Origin: Hyphomicrobiales bacterium
GTDB taxonomy: Bacteria > Pseudomonadota > Alphaproteobacteria > Rhizobiales > Phreatobacteraceae
Reading direction: 5' to 3'
DNA length: 64,000 nucleotides
Assembly (NCBI GenBank): GCA_017304475.1
Contig: JAFKKV010000023.1
Coordinates: forward strand, 1 to 64,000
A program made the translations under genes and the position numbers. The notes beneath the pieces were generated by a model. The model made no database searches. It worked only from the letters and a program-made list of their open reading frames with translations, and was not told the DNA's origin. Of the stretch, positions 1 to 8,456 are shown one piece after another. Position 1 is the stretch's first letter, and each line of letters begins with the position of its first letter.

Positions 1-57
1 GGCATTGTCCGCCCGCACATCCGGCAGTTCCTCGAACAGATCCTGCAGCCCCTTCAT
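1..57 (-). CDS. 5' end of a leftward gene, product unknown (partial)
   Basis: Nineteen codons read leftward from an ATG at 57 and run off the window edge without a stop. The N-terminus reads MKGLQDLFEELPDVRADNA. A strong Shine-Dalgarno (GGAGGAG on the minus strand, about 62-68) lies four bases upstream of the ATG, which is why I believe this is a real start. Too little is present to name a family. It is divergent from the TetR operon that begins near 483, so the repeats and palindrome between them could serve both. Confidence 0.55.
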   Translation of the reverse strand, partial: MKGLQDLFEELPDVRADNA

Positions 58-139
58 CCAGCTCCTCCCGGTCAATCCCAGGAGACCTCATAGAATCCAG
101 TTCGCTCCTCGCCGCTACTGCTGTTGTTCAAATGCGATT

Positions 140-187
140 CCCCTGCCCAAAGGGAGAGGGTGGCGCCGTCAGGCGCCGGGTGAGGGG
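140..187 (+). repeat. 48-bp palindromic intergenic repeat, copy 1
   Basis: This copy contains the block AAAGGGAGAGGGTGG followed by an inner hairpin with arms GGCGCC (162-167 and 172-177) around GTCA, then GGGTGAGGGG. It matches the reverse complement of 251-298 at 41 of 48 positions by my alignment. Hairpin repeats of this style are common between genes in rhizobia and relatives. Confidence 0.75.
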
Positions 188-250
188 CGTGAGCGCTCAG
201 AACTGATACCGATGCTCGTCGCGCATGCCGCCCTCTCCTGAAATGGACGA

Positions 251-298
251 CCCCTCACCCGGCAGCTGACGCTGCCACCCTCTCCCTTTGGGAGAGGG
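251..298 (-). repeat. 48-bp palindromic intergenic repeat, copy 2 (inverted)
   Basis: Inverted relative to copy 1 and 63 bp away. Its inner hairpin arms are GGCAGC and GCTGCC around the same GTCA loop when read on the minus strand. The arms differ from copy 1 at paired positions, so base pairing is kept while sequence changes. The two copies could also pair with each other as one long stem. Confidence 0.75.
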
Positions 299-405
299 TT
301 GATTTGGTTGAGCTTTTTCGCCTTCGCCCCGCGTCATATCGGCGGAAACTGACCTGTCCTCCAGTCCACATGCCCTGCCCGAAAGCACGGCAGCTTCTGA
401 CTTAA

Positions 406-427
406 AAACAAACTTGCATGTTTGTTT
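406..427. promoter_or_regulatory. Probable TetR-family operator (perfect inverted repeat)
   Basis: Eight-base arms AAACAAAC (406-413) and GTTTGTTT (420-427) flank a 6-bp centre whose middle TGCA is itself palindromic. The site lies 55 bp before the TetR start at 483, where an autoregulatory operator is expected. That the downstream TetR protein binds here is inference from position and symmetry. Confidence 0.6.
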
Positions 428-482
428 GTGATGTGGCTTTCTCCGCCTCCATCATCATCCAGGTCGCGGGGGGCGGTCGGTT

Positions 483-1136
483 TTGGCGGAACGTCGCGAG
501 AGACGATCACAGCAGGAGCGCAGCGCCGAGACTTCGGCGCGTCTGCTCGAAGCGGCCATCGACCTCTTGCACGACCGCGGCATCTCGCGCATGCCGACGC
601 CCGAGATCGCGGCCTATGCCGGCGTGTCGCGCGGCGCGCTGACCCACCATTTTTCCAGCCGCGAAGATCTCGTCACCTCGGCCATCGCCCGCATGCTCGG
701 CCTGGTCACCGAAGATCTCCACCGCTTCGCCGAGGACATCAATGCGCGCGGCGGGTCGAGCGACGAGATCGTCGACTATCTTTGGAAGATCATGTCGGAC
801 CGGCTGTTCTACGTGACCATGGAATATCTGCCGGAAGCCCGCCACAATGACGACTTCAGGGCACGTCTCGTGCCCGTGGTGAAGGACTTCCATTCCGGCC
901 TCGATGCCATCTGGATGGCCCTGGCGGCCAGCCGCGGCACCGATCCCGACCGCACCCGCACCGTGATGAACGCCAGCATGTGCATGATCCGTGGCATGAT
1001 CGCCCAGACGGTATTGCGCGACGACCCCGCCTATTTCGCCGAGCTCCTGAATTTCTGGAAGGAGCAGGCCAGACAGCATTTCCCCGACAGGCCGGCCAAG
1101 GCCGCCACCCGTCGGCCAAAAGGAAAAGCCGCATGA
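483..1136 (+). CDS. TetR/AcrR family transcriptional regulator
   Basis: 217-residue one-domain-plus-ligand-pocket repressor. The N-terminal helix-turn-helix is clear (residues about 15-60, core AGVSRGALTHHFSSRE); the C-terminal helical region would bind the inducer. The only suitable start is TTG at 483, preceded by a G-rich stretch; no ATG fits the frame upstream. Its stop overlaps the next start (ATGA at 1133-1136), so it is the first gene of the transporter operon and probably controls it. The palindrome at 406-427 is the likely target. The ligand is unknown but is presumably related to the transported substrate. Confidence 0.88.
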   Translation: MAERRERRSQQERSAETSARLLEAAIDLLHDRGISRMPTPEIAAYAGVSRGALTHHFSSREDLVTSAIARMLGLVTEDLHRFAEDINARGGSSDEIVDYLWKIMSDRLFYVTMEYLPEARHNDDFRARLVPVVKDFHSGLDAIWMALAASRGTDPDRTRTVMNASMCMIRGMIAQTVLRDDPAYFAELLNFWKEQARQHFPDRPAKAATRRPKGKAA

Positions 1137-1897
1137 GCGAACTTCTGTCGGTGCGCGGCCTCAAGCGCGGCTTCTATGGCGTCAGCGTGCTGCAGGGCGT
1201 CGATCTCGCCATCAAGGCCGGCAGTTTCACCGGACTGATCGGACCGAACGGCGCCGGCAAATCGACCCTGTTCAATGTCGTCTCCGGCCTCTATCGGCCG
1301 GATCAAGGCGAAATCCGGCTGAACGGCCAGGAGATCGGCGGTCTTTCGCCCGATCGCCTGGTCGAGCGCGGCCTGGTGCGCACCTTCCAGCTGGCCCGCG
1401 GCTTTCCCAAGCTCAGCGTGTTCCAGCACCTGATGCTTTATGGACCGCGCCAGCAGGGCGAAGGCCTGATCGCCGCCATGCTCGGCGGCAAGGCGGCGCG
1501 CGACCGCGAGGCCGAGCTCGCCGAAAAAGCCTTCGGCATCGCCCGGCGGCTGCGCCTCGATCACCTCATCGACAATCCCGTCACCGCTCTCTCCGGCGGC
1601 CAGAAGAAGCTGGTCGAGATCGGCCGGGCGCTGATGGCCGATCCGAAGCTCATCCTGCTCGACGAGCCGATGGCCGGCGTCAATCCGAGCCTGACGGAAG
1701 AGATCGCCAGCCATCTGGTGGCGCTCAACCGCGACGGCATCACCATTTGCCTGATCGAGCACGACATGGGCCTGATCAAGAGGCTGTGCGACCCGATCAT
1801 CGTGATGGCGGAAGGCCGCACACTGGTCGAAGGTTCGTTCGACATGGTCGCCGCCGACAGCCGCGTCCAGGAAGCCTATCTCGGGAGGCGGCATTGA
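1133..1897 (+). CDS. HAAT-family ABC transporter ATP-binding protein (LivG-like)
   Basis: 254-residue ATPase of a branched-chain-amino-acid-type importer. Walker A GPNGAGKST near residue 40, signature LSGGQKKLVEIGRAL and Walker B ILLDEP are all present, followed by the LivG-type extension MAGVNPSLTEEI. I chose ATG at 1133, which overlaps the TetR stop; a longer frame opens upstream but lies inside tetR. It pairs with the LivF-like ATPase that starts four bases before its own end. The family name does not fix the substrate: HAAT systems also carry amides, urea and aromatic acids. Confidence 0.92.
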   Translation: MSELLSVRGLKRGFYGVSVLQGVDLAIKAGSFTGLIGPNGAGKSTLFNVVSGLYRPDQGEIRLNGQEIGGLSPDRLVERGLVRTFQLARGFPKLSVFQHLMLYGPRQQGEGLIAAMLGGKAARDREAELAEKAFGIARRLRLDHLIDNPVTALSGGQKKLVEIGRALMADPKLILLDEPMAGVNPSLTEEIASHLVALNRDGITICLIEHDMGLIKRLCDPIIVMAEGRTLVEGSFDMVAADSRVQEAYLGRRH

Positions 1898-2601
1898 GCA
1901 TTCTGTCAGTCGACGGGATCGTCGCCGGCTATGGCGCGTCGGAAGAAATCCTCAAGGGCACCTCGATGCGTGTCGAGGCGAATGAGATCGTCACCATTAT
2001 CGGGCCGAACGGCGCGGGCAAATCGACCTTCCTGAAGGCGGTCGCCGGCCTCGTCGCGACCAAGGCCGGCGCGATCCGGCTCGCCGAAGAAGACGTCACC
2101 GCGCGGGATGCCCAGGGACGCGCGCGCGCCGGCATTTCCTTCGTGCCGCAGGAGCGCAATGTCTTCGGCAGCCTGACGGTCGCGGAAAACCTGGAAATCT
2201 CAGGCTATCTCGATCCGAAGGGCGCCGCCCGGCGGATCGAAGCGCTTTATGAGCGCTATCCCATGCTGGCCAGCAAGCGCCGGGCGCTCGCCCGCACCCT
2301 GTCGGGTGGCCAGCGCCAGATCCTCGCCATGGCCATGGGCCTGATGACCGATCCGAAACTGATGCTGCTGGACGAGCCGACCGCCGGCCTGTCGCCCAAG
2401 GCGGCGGATGAATTGTTCGACGCGGTGGTGGAACTGAACCGCGGCGGATTGCCGATCCTGATGGTCGAGCAGCATGCCGTCGAGGCGTTGGCGATCTCGA
2501 CGCGCGGCTACGTGCTCGTCTCCGGCCGCAACAGCGCCGAGGGCGCCGGCCCCGGCCTTGCCGCCGACCCCGAAATCCGCCGCCTGTTTCTCGGCGGCTG
2601 A
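1894..2601 (+). CDS. HAAT-family ABC transporter ATP-binding protein (LivF-like)
   Basis: 235-residue second ATPase of the importer. It has Walker A GPNGAGKST, signature LSGGQRQILAMAMGL and Walker B LMLLDEPTAGLSP, the standard LivF arrangement. The start is TTG at 1894, overlapping the previous stop as TTGA, with a good GGGAGG ribosome binding site just upstream; the longer in-frame extension would lie inside the LivG-like gene. The overlap implies translational coupling of the two ATPases, which form a heterodimer in this family. Confidence 0.9.
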   Translation: MSILSVDGIVAGYGASEEILKGTSMRVEANEIVTIIGPNGAGKSTFLKAVAGLVATKAGAIRLAEEDVTARDAQGRARAGISFVPQERNVFGSLTVAENLEISGYLDPKGAARRIEALYERYPMLASKRRALARTLSGGQRQILAMAMGLMTDPKLMLLDEPTAGLSPKAADELFDAVVELNRGGLPILMVEQHAVEALAISTRGYVLVSGRNSAEGAGPGLAADPEIRRLFLGG

Positions 2602-2634
2602 CCGACAAAGAAACCATCCAGAGGAGTATCACCG

Positions 2635-3840
2635 ATGTCACAGCATGACACGACACGCCGCGACCTCATGGCGGGCGCCGCCGCCCTTGCCGGCCTCATT
2701 GCCCTGCCGAACCTCGCGCATGCCCAGGGCGCTCCGATCAAGATCGGCTCGCTGACGCCGCTGACCGGCGCCGGCGGTCCCTATGGCCCGGTCATGGTCA
2801 AGGCCATCAAGGCCGTCGTCGACGAGGTCAATGCCGCCGGTGGCGTGCTCGGCCGCAAGGTCGAGCTGATCTCGGAAGACGACCAGACCAGCCCCGAGGC
2901 CGGTGTGCGCGCCGCCCGCAAGCTGATCGACGTCGACAAGGTCTCGGCCATTCTCGGCACCTGGGCCTCGTCGGTGACGACCGCGGTCGCGCCGCTCTGC
3001 TGGGAATCCAAGACCTTCCTCGCCACCGTCTCCGGCGCCGACCCGATCACCGCCCTGCCGCATCAGGGCTATCTCGTCCGCACCCAGCCCAACACCACCC
3101 TGCAGGGCCGGAAATTCGGCGAATTCGCCCTCGAACAGGGCGCCAAGCGGGTGTTCTTCGTCTCGCCCCAGACGCCGTTCCAGAAGAGCCAGTTCGACAA
3201 TATCACGCTCGCCATCAAGGCGGCCGGCGGCGAGACCGGCGCGCTGATCTATGACGACAAGAAGCCGTCCTACCGTTCCGAGGTCGACGAGATCGTCCGT
3301 TTCCGGCCGGACGCCCTGGTGCTCGGCGGCTATGCCCCGGACACGACCGTGCTGCTGCGCGATCTCTACCGCGCCAGCTTCACGGCCAAGAAGATCGCCT
3401 TCGGTTATTCGGTCAACCAGAAGCTGGTCGAGAGCCTGCCGGCGGATGTCGTCGAAGGCGTCTTCACCATCTCGCCGTCATCGGCCGAGGGTTCGAAAGC
3501 CTATGAGCGGCTCGTCAAGCTGATCGGCATCACCAACCCGGATCCCTACACCACCCAGGTCTACGACCAGGTCAACCTGGTCCTGATGGCGATCGCACTC
3601 GCGGGCGATGCCTCGGGCACGGCGATCAAGGACAATATCCGCAAGGTCAGCCAGGCGCCTGGTGGCCTGAAGGTCGACAATGCGCTGGACGGCCTGAAGG
3701 CGATCGCCGCCAAGCAGGCCGTCGACTATGACGGCGCCAGCGGTCCCTGCGACTTCCTGGAGTCCGGCGACATCGCCGATTGCCGCTTCCGCTACGAGCA
3801 GGTGAAGGCCGGCAAGATCAACCTCCTGAAGATCGCCTGA
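2635..3840 (+). CDS. ABC transporter substrate-binding protein (periplasmic binding protein type I)
   Basis: 401-residue receptor. The N-terminus carries a twin-arginine-type signal (TRRDLMAGAAALAG, cleavage probably after AHA near residue 31), so it is probably exported folded by Tat. The mature part begins PIKIGSLTPLTGAGGPYG, the standard opening of Leu/Ile/Val-type receptors, and has the two-lobe fold signature with DDQTSPEAGVRAARKLI. It lies 33 bp after the LivF-like gene with GAGGAG before the ATG. The amidohydrolase downstream hints at an amide, peptide or cyclic amide ligand, but this is inference. Confidence 0.9.
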   Translation: MSQHDTTRRDLMAGAAALAGLIALPNLAHAQGAPIKIGSLTPLTGAGGPYGPVMVKAIKAVVDEVNAAGGVLGRKVELISEDDQTSPEAGVRAARKLIDVDKVSAILGTWASSVTTAVAPLCWESKTFLATVSGADPITALPHQGYLVRTQPNTTLQGRKFGEFALEQGAKRVFFVSPQTPFQKSQFDNITLAIKAAGGETGALIYDDKKPSYRSEVDEIVRFRPDALVLGGYAPDTTVLLRDLYRASFTAKKIAFGYSVNQKLVESLPADVVEGVFTISPSSAEGSKAYERLVKLIGITNPDPYTTQVYDQVNLVLMAIALAGDASGTAIKDNIRKVSQAPGGLKVDNALDGLKAIAAKQAVDYDGASGPCDFLESGDIADCRFRYEQVKAGKINLLKIA

Positions 3841-3848
3841 GGCCCGCC

Positions 3849-4712
3849 ATGTCGATCGTAGCGCAGGCCATTCTCAACGGGCTGATGACCGGCACGCTCA
3901 TCGCGGTGCCAGCCATCGGTTTCACCGCCATCTTCGCCGTCCTGCGCTATCCGAGCTTCGGGGTCGCCGCCTATGTGACCATCGGCGGCTTCGCCGGCTG
4001 GTTCGCCAACACCATGTGGGGCGCCGGCGTGCTGCCGGCGCTCGTTGTCGCCTTCCTGGTCGCCGGCGCGGTCGGCGTCGCCGGCGAGGAAGGCGCGCTG
4101 CGCCGGCTCCGGCCGGCCGGAGCGCTGACGGTAGCGATTGCCACCATCGCCCTCAATCTGATCCTGGAAAACGTCGTCCGCTTCATGTTCGGCAACGACC
4201 TACGCGGCTACGACCTGCCGCTCAAACCCGACCTGCGCTTTCTCGACCTCAGGGTCGGCCCGCAGCAGATCGAGAATGTCGTGCTGGCCGGCCTCGTCAT
4301 GGTGGCGGTCTTCGCCTTCCTGCGCTTCACCCGCTTCGGCAAGGCGATGCGGGCGGTCGCCGACAATGTCGACCTGGCCCGCCTGAAGGGCATTGATCCG
4401 CAGGTGGTGGCGGTCACCACCCTGTTTCTCGGTGCGGGCCTTGCCGGCATCGGCGGCGTGCTGCTGGCGGTCGACACCTCGATCGACCCGTTGACCGGCG
4501 CGCGCATCCTCCTGTCGGTCTTCGCCGCCGCCGTGCTCGGCGGGCTCGGCTCGATCCCCGGCGCGGTGGTCGGCGCCTTCGCCGTCGGCATCGCCGAGGA
4601 ACTGTCGCTGCTTGTGGTGCCGGCGACCTATCGCACGGCCATCGGCTTCGCCGCGATCCTGATCATGCTCACCTTCCGCCCGCGCGGCATCTTCGGCGAA
4701 AGGGCGGCCTGA
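3849..4712 (+). CDS. Branched-chain-type ABC transporter permease (LivH-like)
   Basis: 287-residue inner-membrane permease with about eight hydrophobic segments and the N-terminal LNGLMTGTLIAVPAIGFTAI typical of LivH. The conserved cytoplasmic loop TRFGKAMRAVADNVDLARLKGID, which contacts the ATPase, is recognisable near the middle. The start at 3849 is eight bases after the receptor stop; the longer frame reading back into the receptor is an artefact. Its stop overlaps the next start (TGATG). Confidence 0.9.
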   Translation: MSIVAQAILNGLMTGTLIAVPAIGFTAIFAVLRYPSFGVAAYVTIGGFAGWFANTMWGAGVLPALVVAFLVAGAVGVAGEEGALRRLRPAGALTVAIATIALNLILENVVRFMFGNDLRGYDLPLKPDLRFLDLRVGPQQIENVVLAGLVMVAVFAFLRFTRFGKAMRAVADNVDLARLKGIDPQVVAVTTLFLGAGLAGIGGVLLAVDTSIDPLTGARILLSVFAAAVLGGLGSIPGAVVGAFAVGIAEELSLLVVPATYRTAIGFAAILIMLTFRPRGIFGERAA

Positions 4713-5614
4713 TGCTCTCCTATCTCCTGTTCACCCTGACCATGGGCGGCATCTACGCCCTGCTGGCGCTTAGCCTCAACCTGATCTGGGGCGGCGCGGG
4801 CATGGTCAATCTCGGCCTGGCCGGCTTCTTCGCCGTCGGCGCCTATGCTTCGGCGATCGCCACCTCGGCCGGCGCGCCGGTGCCGGTCGGCCTCGTCGCG
4901 GCGCTCGGCGCCGGTGTCGTCGCAGGCCTCATCGTCACCTTCGGGACCCTGAAGCTCCGGGACGATTATCTCGCCATCGTCACACTCGGCTTCGCCGAGG
5001 TGGTGCGGCTGGTGGCGCTCAACGAACGCTGGCTGACCAATGGCTCCGACGGCATGTCGGGCCTGAAGGCGCCGTTCAAGGCCGAGCTCGGCACCCAGGG
5101 CTTCAACCTGTTCTATCTCGCGCTCGTCAGCCTCGTCGTGCTCGCTGCCTGGGCGCTGCTGCGCCGGCTCGACCTGTCGCCCTTCGGCCGCTCGCTGAAG
5201 GCGATCCGCGAGGACCAGGAGCTGGCGGCCTTTGCCGGCAAGCGCGTGCTGCGCTTCAAGTTCCAGGCCTTCGCGCTGTCGGCAGCGATCGCCGGGCTCG
5301 CCGGCGCGCTCTATGGCCACTACCAGACCTATATCTCGCCCGACCATTTCCAGCCGCTGATCACCATCTACATCTTCCTGGCGGTCTCGGCGGGCGGCGT
5401 CGGCCGTCCGACCGGCGCCGTCATCGGCGCCTATGCGGTGGTGTTCTTCCTGGAAGCCACCCGCTTCGTCGCCGATATCGCCCCCGGCCTGCAGCCGGTG
5501 CAGATCGCCGCCCTGCGCGAGATGCTGGTCGGCGTCGCCCTCATCCTTGTCTTCTACGTCCGGCCGCAGGGGATCCTGCCCGAACGCATTCCGCCTGCCC
5601 CGAGGACCGCATGA
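4712..5614 (+). CDS. Branched-chain-type ABC transporter permease (LivM-like)
   Basis: 300-residue partner permease with 8-10 hydrophobic stretches. The opening MGGIYALLALSLNLIWGGAG and the motif SPFGRSLKAIREDQELAAF are standard for LivM. It is translationally coupled on both sides: TGATG with the LivH-like gene and ATGA with the GAF gene. With the preceding genes it completes a five-protein importer in one operon. Confidence 0.9.
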   Translation: MLSYLLFTLTMGGIYALLALSLNLIWGGAGMVNLGLAGFFAVGAYASAIATSAGAPVPVGLVAALGAGVVAGLIVTFGTLKLRDDYLAIVTLGFAEVVRLVALNERWLTNGSDGMSGLKAPFKAELGTQGFNLFYLALVSLVVLAAWALLRRLDLSPFGRSLKAIREDQELAAFAGKRVLRFKFQAFALSAAIAGLAGALYGHYQTYISPDHFQPLITIYIFLAVSAGGVGRPTGAVIGAYAVVFFLEATRFVADIAPGLQPVQIAALREMLVGVALILVFYVRPQGILPERIPPAPRTA

Positions 5615-6102
5615 CCGATCATTTGCCCCATCTCCTGACCACGCTGGCCGAACCCGGCCAGCCCACGCGGCTCTACAAGGCCCTGGAACAGGCGACCGCC
5701 GAGCTGGTCGGCCACAAGCTGTTCACCTTGCTCTATGTCGACGGCCAGGACGTCGCCCGGGTCTATTCGAGCAAGCCGGCCGAATATCCGGTCTCCGGCC
5801 GCAAGACCATGGGCGAGACGCCCTGGGGCAATCTGGTGCTGAAGGGTCGCAAGCCCTATCTTGGCCGCGACCGCGAGGGCATTCGCTGGGCGTTTTTCGA
5901 CCATGCCCTGATCGAGAGCATGGGTCTCGGCTCGGTGATCAATATCCCGATCCTCTATGACGGCGAGGCCATCGGCACGATGAACCTGCTCGATGCCGAG
6001 CAGCATTACCGCGAGGAGCATATCGCGCCGGTCGAAAGGCTCAGCCCCCTGCTCATTCCCGCCTTCCTCGAAGCCCGGGCCGCCGCCCGGGCCAAATCCT
6101 GA
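5611..6102 (+). CDS. GAF domain protein in the transporter operon
   Basis: 163-residue cytoplasmic protein that is essentially one GAF domain, with no output domain. Segments such as FTLLYVDGQDVARVYSS and NIPILYDGEAIGTMNLLDAE fit the GAF core strands. It overlaps the LivM-like stop by ATGA and precedes the amidohydrolase by 43 bp, so it is co-expressed with uptake and breakdown. GAF domains bind small ligands, so it may sense or buffer the imported compound or a metabolite; no activity can be read from sequence. Confidence 0.8.
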   Translation: MTDHLPHLLTTLAEPGQPTRLYKALEQATAELVGHKLFTLLYVDGQDVARVYSSKPAEYPVSGRKTMGETPWGNLVLKGRKPYLGRDREGIRWAFFDHALIESMGLGSVINIPILYDGEAIGTMNLLDAEQHYREEHIAPVERLSPLLIPAFLEARAAARAKS

Positions 6103-6145
6103 CATTCGACGCCTGGCGTCCTACGCGCTGACCGGAGACAGTCCC

Positions 6146-7381
6146 GTGGCTTCCATCCTCCTGACCAATGCCCGCATCGTCGACGGCACCGCGCCCGAGC
6201 GCGGTGATCCCGTCCAGGTCCTCATCGAGAACGACCGCATTCGCGAGGTCGGCAAATCCATCGCGCCTGGCAAAGCGAAAGTCATCGACCTCGCCGGGCG
6301 CACGCTGATGCCCGGCCTGATCGACGCGCATGTCCATGTCGTCGCCTGCCTCGCCGATCTCGGCCGCAACGCCATGCTGCCGGATGCAGTCACCACGGTG
6401 CGCGCCTTCAAGCTGATGCGCGAAATGCTGCTGCGCGGCTTCACCACCGTGCGCGACGTCGGTGGTGCCGATCACGGCCTGGTGGCGGCCGCAGCCGACG
6501 GCTACCTGCCGGCCCCGCGCCTCGTCATCTCCGGCAAGGCCTTGAGCCAGACCGGCGGCCATTGCGATTTCCGTGGCCGCTACGACGACCGCACCGTCGA
6601 GCAGACCAGCTTCCGGCTCGGCCAGCTCGGCCGCATCTGCGACGGCATCACCGAGGTTCGCCGGGCCGCCCGCGAGGAGATCAAGGGCGGCGCCGACTTC
6701 ATCAAGATCATGGCCAATGGCGGCGTCGCCTCGCCGACCGACCCGATCCATTTCCTCGGCTTCTCCCGGGAGGAGATCATCGCCATCGTCGAGGAGGCCC
6801 AGAATGCCGGCACCTATGTCTCGGCGCATCTCTATACCGACGCGGCGATCCGCCGGGCGGTCGAATGCGGCGTCCACTCGCTCGAGCATTGCAACCTGAT
6901 CAAGCCGGAGACCGCCAAGCTCGCGGCCAAGGCCGGCGCGGTCGCCGTGCCGACGCTCGTCACCTATGACAAGCTGTCGAGCGAAGGCGCCAAGCTCGGC
7001 CTGCCGGCGACCTCCGTCGCCAAGGTCGACGACGTCCGACTGGCCGGGCTGGAATCGCTCGACATCATGCGCAAGGCCGGCCTCGCCATGGCCTATGGCT
7101 CGGACCTGCTCGGCGAGATGCATCGCCACCAGTCCGAGGAATTCGTCATTCGCGGCCAGGTCCTGCCGGCGCATGAGGTGATCGGTTCGGCGACCCATGT
7201 CGCGGCAAAGCTGCTGCGCCAGGAAGGCAAGATCGGCGTGGTCGCCGCGGAGGCCTATGCAGACCTGATCGTGGTGGACGGCGATCCCCTGAAGGACCTC
7301 GCGCTGCTCACCCGCCAGGGCAAGCACATGCCCCTGATCATGAAGGGCGGCGAGTTCATCAAGCGCTCCAGCCTGAGCTGA
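6146..7381 (+). CDS. Metal-dependent amidohydrolase family protein
   Basis: 411-residue TIM-barrel hydrolase of the imidazolonepropionase/prolidase-like branch. The N-terminal metal site DAHVHV, the conserved Lys in FIKIMANGG, His in VSAHLYTD and HSLEHCN, and the late Asp in AYGSDLLGEM give a full set of metal ligands. I chose GTG at 6146, six bases after a GGAGA site; an upstream frame extends into the GAF gene and is not credible. No signal peptide is visible, so it acts in the cytoplasm, probably cleaving a C-N bond in whatever the ABC system imports. The exact substrate is not predictable. Confidence 0.88.
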   Translation: MASILLTNARIVDGTAPERGDPVQVLIENDRIREVGKSIAPGKAKVIDLAGRTLMPGLIDAHVHVVACLADLGRNAMLPDAVTTVRAFKLMREMLLRGFTTVRDVGGADHGLVAAAADGYLPAPRLVISGKALSQTGGHCDFRGRYDDRTVEQTSFRLGQLGRICDGITEVRRAAREEIKGGADFIKIMANGGVASPTDPIHFLGFSREEIIAIVEEAQNAGTYVSAHLYTDAAIRRAVECGVHSLEHCNLIKPETAKLAAKAGAVAVPTLVTYDKLSSEGAKLGLPATSVAKVDDVRLAGLESLDIMRKAGLAMAYGSDLLGEMHRHQSEEFVIRGQVLPAHEVIGSATHVAAKLLRQEGKIGVVAAEAYADLIVVDGDPLKDLALLTRQGKHMPLIMKGGEFIKRSSLS

Positions 7382-7398
7382 ATGCGGCAGACGCGAGG

Positions 7399-7430
7399 GG
7401 CGGCGCGCGGGTGATCGGAACCGCGCCGCC
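7399..7430. terminator. Bidirectional terminator hairpin
   Basis: Nine-base perfect arms GGCGGCGCG (7399-7407) and CGCGCCGCC (7422-7430) with a 14-base loop. It lies exactly between the convergent stops of the amidohydrolase and the LysR regulator. There is no T-run, as is common for GC-rich terminators. Confidence 0.6.
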
Positions 7431-8357
7431 TCAGGCCGCCCGCACCAGGGGGCGGTCGAGACCTCTGCCGATATCGAGGACGTGCTTGCGCAGCCAGACC
7501 GAACCCTGATCGACCTGGGCGCGGGTCGGGTGGAACAGGAATTCCTCGTAATGGCCGGGGTCGACCGGCGGCGGCACGATATCAAGCGCCAGCGGGCCGG
7601 CCATCACCTCGATCAGCCGGCGCGGCACGAAACAAACGAGATCGGTGCGGGCGGCAAGATGCAGCGCCTGCAGGTAGCTCGGCACGACCATGGCGAGCGG
7701 TCGCGATAGTCCTTGCCGGCCGAGCCAGGTATCGACCGGGTCCTCGCGCTGGCCGCGCCCGACCACCGCGACATGGCGCGCCGCCAGAAACACCTCCAAA
7801 CGCGTGAGACCGACGCCATCAGGATGATCACGGCGCACCGCCAGGGCCTCGGTGTCGGCGAACAGCCGCTGGCGGTGGAAGCCGGCAAAGGCTTCGGCCG
7901 TGCAGCCAATGACCAGGTCGACGGCGCGCGCCAGCTCGGCCGTCATGGTCGCCGGGCCGCGCCAGGGCGCGACATCCAGGCGAATGCCGGGCGCCTGCCT
8001 GGCGATCCGTTCGGAGAGCGCCGGCAGGACCAGGTCGACGACATGATCAGGCATCATCATCAGAAAGTGCCGCGTGCTCGTCGCGGGATCGAAGCTGTCG
8101 GTGACGAACAGGCCGCGGACATGGTCGAGCGCCTCGGCGAGCGGCTGGCGCAAGGCCTCGGCACGCGGTGTCAGCTCCATGCGGGCGCCGACACGCACCA
8201 GCAGGGGATCGCCGATCAGGTCGCGCAGGCGGCGCAGGGCGTGGCTCGCCGCCGGTTGCGACAGGCCGATGCGCAGGGCGGCGCGGCCAACACTCGCCTC
8301 GCTCAGCAAGGCGTCGAGCGCGACCAGCAGGTTGAGATCGAGGGAAGCTAAATTCAT
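7431..8357 (-). CDS. LysR family transcriptional regulator
   Basis: 308-residue regulator. The winged helix is clear from the start: LDLNLLVALDALL, then SVGRAALRIGLSQPAASHAL and DPLLVRVGARMELTPRAEAL. The rest is a type 2 periplasmic-binding-like effector domain. I chose the ATG at 8357 because alignment to LysR proteins normally begins a few residues before LDLN; MM codons 15-18 bases upstream are possible alternatives. It is divergent from the SnoaL-like gene at 8457, and a 28-bp interrupted palindrome sits between them (8372-8399), so it probably regulates that neighbour and itself. Confidence 0.88.
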   Translation of the reverse strand: MNLASLDLNLLVALDALLSEASVGRAALRIGLSQPAASHALRRLRDLIGDPLLVRVGARMELTPRAEALRQPLAEALDHVRGLFVTDSFDPATSTRHFLMMMPDHVVDLVLPALSERIARQAPGIRLDVAPWRGPATMTAELARAVDLVIGCTAEAFAGFHRQRLFADTEALAVRRDHPDGVGLTRLEVFLAARHVAVVGRGQREDPVDTWLGRQGLSRPLAMVVPSYLQALHLAARTDLVCFVPRRLIEVMAGPLALDIVPPPVDPGHYEEFLFHPTRAQVDQGSVWLRKHVLDIGRGLDRPLVRAA

Positions 8358-8371
8358 CCCGTGAAGATACA

Positions 8372-8399
8372 TCATTCGACCTATCGATTGGAAGAATGA
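8372..8399. promoter_or_regulatory. Candidate LysR-binding palindrome
   Basis: Outer arms TCATTC (8372-8377) and GAATGA (8394-8399) share a centre with an inner CC/GG pair and a central ATCGAT (8383-8388). In total 11 of 14 base pairs are symmetric. LysR regulators usually bind such imperfect dyads in the divergent promoter, which is where this lies. Confidence 0.55.
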
Positions 8400-8456
8400 C
8401 GCCCCCGGCGCGATCATCGGCCTCGATCACGTCACCTGACGAGCGAGCGAGACATC

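Larger units (their letters stand above)
58..482. other. Gene-free divergent region with repeats and operator
   Basis: This 425-bp stretch separates the leftward partial gene from the TetR operon. It holds two inverted copies of a 48-bp hairpin repeat (140-187 and 251-298) and a palindrome at 406-427. Short open frames here are repeat-derived and have no recognisable product or ribosome binding site. Confidence 0.6.
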
